Notes under the pieces: generated by a model | Database searches by the model: none | Told to the model about the DNA's origin: nothing | The model's input: the letters and a program-made list of their open reading frames with translations, nothing else | Shown here: piece after piece, positions 24,909 to 26,121 of the stretch | Layout: each line of letters begins with the position of its first letter | How positions within the stretch are numbered: position 1 is the stretch's first letter | DNA from: JBJSXF01 sp046086225 | GTDB lineage: Bacteria > Actinomycetota > Acidimicrobiia > IMCC26256 > PALSA-610 | NCBI GenBank assembly: GCA_046086225.1 | Contig: JBJSXF010000137.1 | Span: forward strand, 1 to 26,121 | Length of the DNA stretch: 26,121 nucleotides | Direction: 5' to 3' | Made by a program: the position numbers and the translations under genes

Positions 24909-25922
24909 GTGAAGCTGGGACTGCAGCTCGGGTACTGGGGCGCCCAGCCCAACCCGTTCCACGTGTACCTCGCCCAGGAGGCCGAGCAGCTCGGCTACGA
25001 CTCGGTGTGGACCGCCGAGTCGTGGGGCTCCGACGCCTTCACCGCGGCGGCGTGGATCGCGGCCAAGACCACGAAGATCCGCCTGTGCACGGGTGTCGTG
25101 CAGATCTCGGCCCGCACCCCGGCCGCCTGCGCGATGCACGCCATCACCCTCGACCACCTCTCCGAGGGTCGCTTCACCCTCGGCCTCGGCGTCTCGGGCC
25201 CGCAGGTCGTGGAGGGCTGGTACGGCCAGCCCTTCGCCAAGCCGCTCGGCCGCACCCGCGAGTACGTCGAGATCATCCGACGCATCCTGCGTCGCGAGGA
25301 GCCGGTCGCCTTCGCGGGCGAGCACTACCGCCTGCCCTACGACGGGCCGGGGTCGTGGGGTCTGGGCAAGCCGCTCAAGTCGATCGTCCACCCGCGGCGC
25401 GCGGACCTGCCGATCCTGCTCGGCGCCGAAGGTCCGAAGAACGTGGCGCTCGCGGCCGAGATCGCCGACGGCTGGATGCCGCTCTACTACTCGCCGTTCC
25501 GGCCCGAGGTCTACGCCGACTCGCTGCAGGCCGCGGCGGGCAAGCCCGACTTCGAGATCCCGGTCAACGTCATGGGTTGCGCGATCTCCGACGACATCGA
25601 GGAAGCGCTCATGCCCACCAAGGCCGCGCTCGCGTTCTACATCGGCGGCATGGGCGCCCAGAGCCGCAACTTCCACATGGAGCTGATGAGCCGCATGGGC
25701 TTCGAGGCGGAGGCCACGAAGATCCAGGAGCTGTTCTTCGCGGGCAAGCGCGACGAGGCGATCCCGCTCGTGCCGACGGCGTTCGCCGACGAGATCTCGC
25801 TCGTGGGGCCGAAAGCGCGCATCCGCGAGCGGCTCCAGGCGTGGGAGGCGAGCCCGGTCACGACGATCATCCTCTCCGGCGACGTCGAGACCCTGCGCAC
25901 GATGACCGAGCTGATGCCGTGA
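24909..25922 (+). CDS. F420-dependent LLM class oxidoreductase (TIGR03559-like)
   Basis: The 337-aa luciferase-like protein begins VKLGLQLGYWGAQPNPFH and has the long conserved run of the TIGR03559 group: TAESWGSDAFTAAAWIA, SARTPAACAMHAITLDHLSE, GRFTLGLGVSGPQVVEGWYG and LLGAEGPKNVALAAEIADGW. Members are known chiefly from F420-making actinobacteria and are presumed F420-dependent. The substrate is unknown. A GAGAGGGG ribosome site seven bases before the GTG fixes the start. It overlaps the next gene by GTGA, tying it to a TPP-dependent enzyme, so the two may act on one carbonyl-containing substrate. Confidence 0.92.
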   Translation: MKLGLQLGYWGAQPNPFHVYLAQEAEQLGYDSVWTAESWGSDAFTAAAWIAAKTTKIRLCTGVVQISARTPAACAMHAITLDHLSEGRFTLGLGVSGPQVVEGWYGQPFAKPLGRTREYVEIIRRILRREEPVAFAGEHYRLPYDGPGSWGLGKPLKSIVHPRRADLPILLGAEGPKNVALAAEIADGWMPLYYSPFRPEVYADSLQAAAGKPDFEIPVNVMGCAISDDIEEALMPTKAALAFYIGGMGAQSRNFHMELMSRMGFEAEATKIQELFFAGKRDEAIPLVPTAFADEISLVGPKARIRERLQAWEASPVTTIILSGDVETLRTMTELMP

Positions 25923-26121
25923 TCGGTGCTGAGGCGCTGCTGCGCACGCTGCTCGCCTCGGGGGTGGACACGTGCTTCACCAACCCGGGTACGTCGGAGA
26001 TGCACTTCGTCGCCGCGCTCGACGACGTGCCGGGCATGCGGGCCGTGCTCACCCTCTTCGAGGGGGTGGCGACCGGTGCGGCCGACGGTTACGGGCGCAT
26101 GGCCGGCCGTCCGGCCGCAAC
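25919..26121 (+). CDS. TPP-dependent acetolactate synthase-like enzyme, 5' end only
   Basis: Only the first 67 residues are present before the right edge. They read VIGAEALLRTLLASGVDTCF, then TNPGTSEMHFVAALD and LFEGVATGAADGYGRMAG. This is the N-terminal pyrimidine-binding domain of the IlvB/benzoylformate decarboxylase superfamily, with the invariant glutamate (in LFEG) that activates the thiamine ring. The NPGTSEMHF form resembles actinobacterial acetolactate synthase-like proteins of unknown substrate, not housekeeping IlvB. The GTG overlaps the preceding stop (GTGA). The rest lies outside the window. Confidence 0.88.
   Translation, partial: MIGAEALLRTLLASGVDTCFTNPGTSEMHFVAALDDVPGMRAVLTLFEGVATGAADGYGRMAGRPAA

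Noticed and set aside
22713..25676. Very long open frame (987 aa) on the minus strand
   Set aside because: Overlaps the sulfatase in another frame and the LLM gene antisense. Both of those have clear family motifs and this frame has none.
1..26121. CRISPR arrays, rRNA, tRNA and insertion sequences
   Set aside because: No repeat-spacer pattern, tRNA-like fold, transposase or terminal inverted repeat was recognised on either strand by reading.

Overview
The window is about 70% GC, uses GTG starts freely and is packed with overlapping genes. It carries F420/FMN-type luciferase-like oxidoreductases, a PPOX-family fragment, a class-III-like zinc alcohol dehydrogenase and a TIGR03559-like enzyme. 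This points to an actinobacterium, most likely from the Acidimicrobiia or a related lineage. That is inferred from gene content and codon style, because the window has no rRNA or other marker that would settle it.

Layout. Positions 1-379 hold a broken PPOX (F420/pyridoxamine oxidase-like) gene fused to a WD40 scrap at the left edge. Next comes typA/bipA (453-2285), then a convergent amidohydrolase-like gene (2329-3162, minus). Divergent from that is a short operon with an alcohol dehydrogenase, an orphan ribbon-helix-helix protein and an acetyl-CoA hydrolase/transferase-family protein (3192-6105). An eight-gene minus-strand operon fills 17215 down to 6134. In transcription order it encodes a GH-GT2 fusion glycosyltransferase, two ABC exporter halves (the first frameshifted), two tandem GNAT-like paralogues, a beta-lactamase-fold serine hydrolase, a CgeB-like glycosyltransferase and a ChbG/YdjC-type deacetylase. 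A MarR regulator and an MFS transporter diverge from this operon (17387-19098). The right part holds a luciferase-like monooxygenase (19125-20237), a minus-strand set of SnoaL-like, flavodoxin-like and truncated antiporter genes (21320-20288), and a thioesterase plus a dimeric-barrel-like protein (21357-22432). It ends with an arylsulfatase (24778-22487), a second luciferase-like oxidoreductase and the start of a TPP-dependent enzyme at the right edge.

The most interesting system is the eight-gene operon. It reads as a dedicated pathway that builds, decorates (acylation and deacylation) and exports an unknown glycan or glycoconjugate, with a divergent MarR gene as a possible regulator. No member has a recognised specific product, so the function is inferred. 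The first ABC half carries a 4-bp tandem duplication that shifts frame and a Walker B Asp-to-Ala change, so the pathway may be decaying or the exporter may be asymmetric.

A second theme is expression. Seven first-in-unit genes have a TANNNT -10 hexamer only 6-9 nt before the start codon and no Shine-Dalgarno, which indicates leaderless mRNAs. Two divergent pairs place such hexamers back to back, one inside a perfect 15-bp inverted repeat. Downstream genes mostly begin in GTGA or TGATG overlaps.
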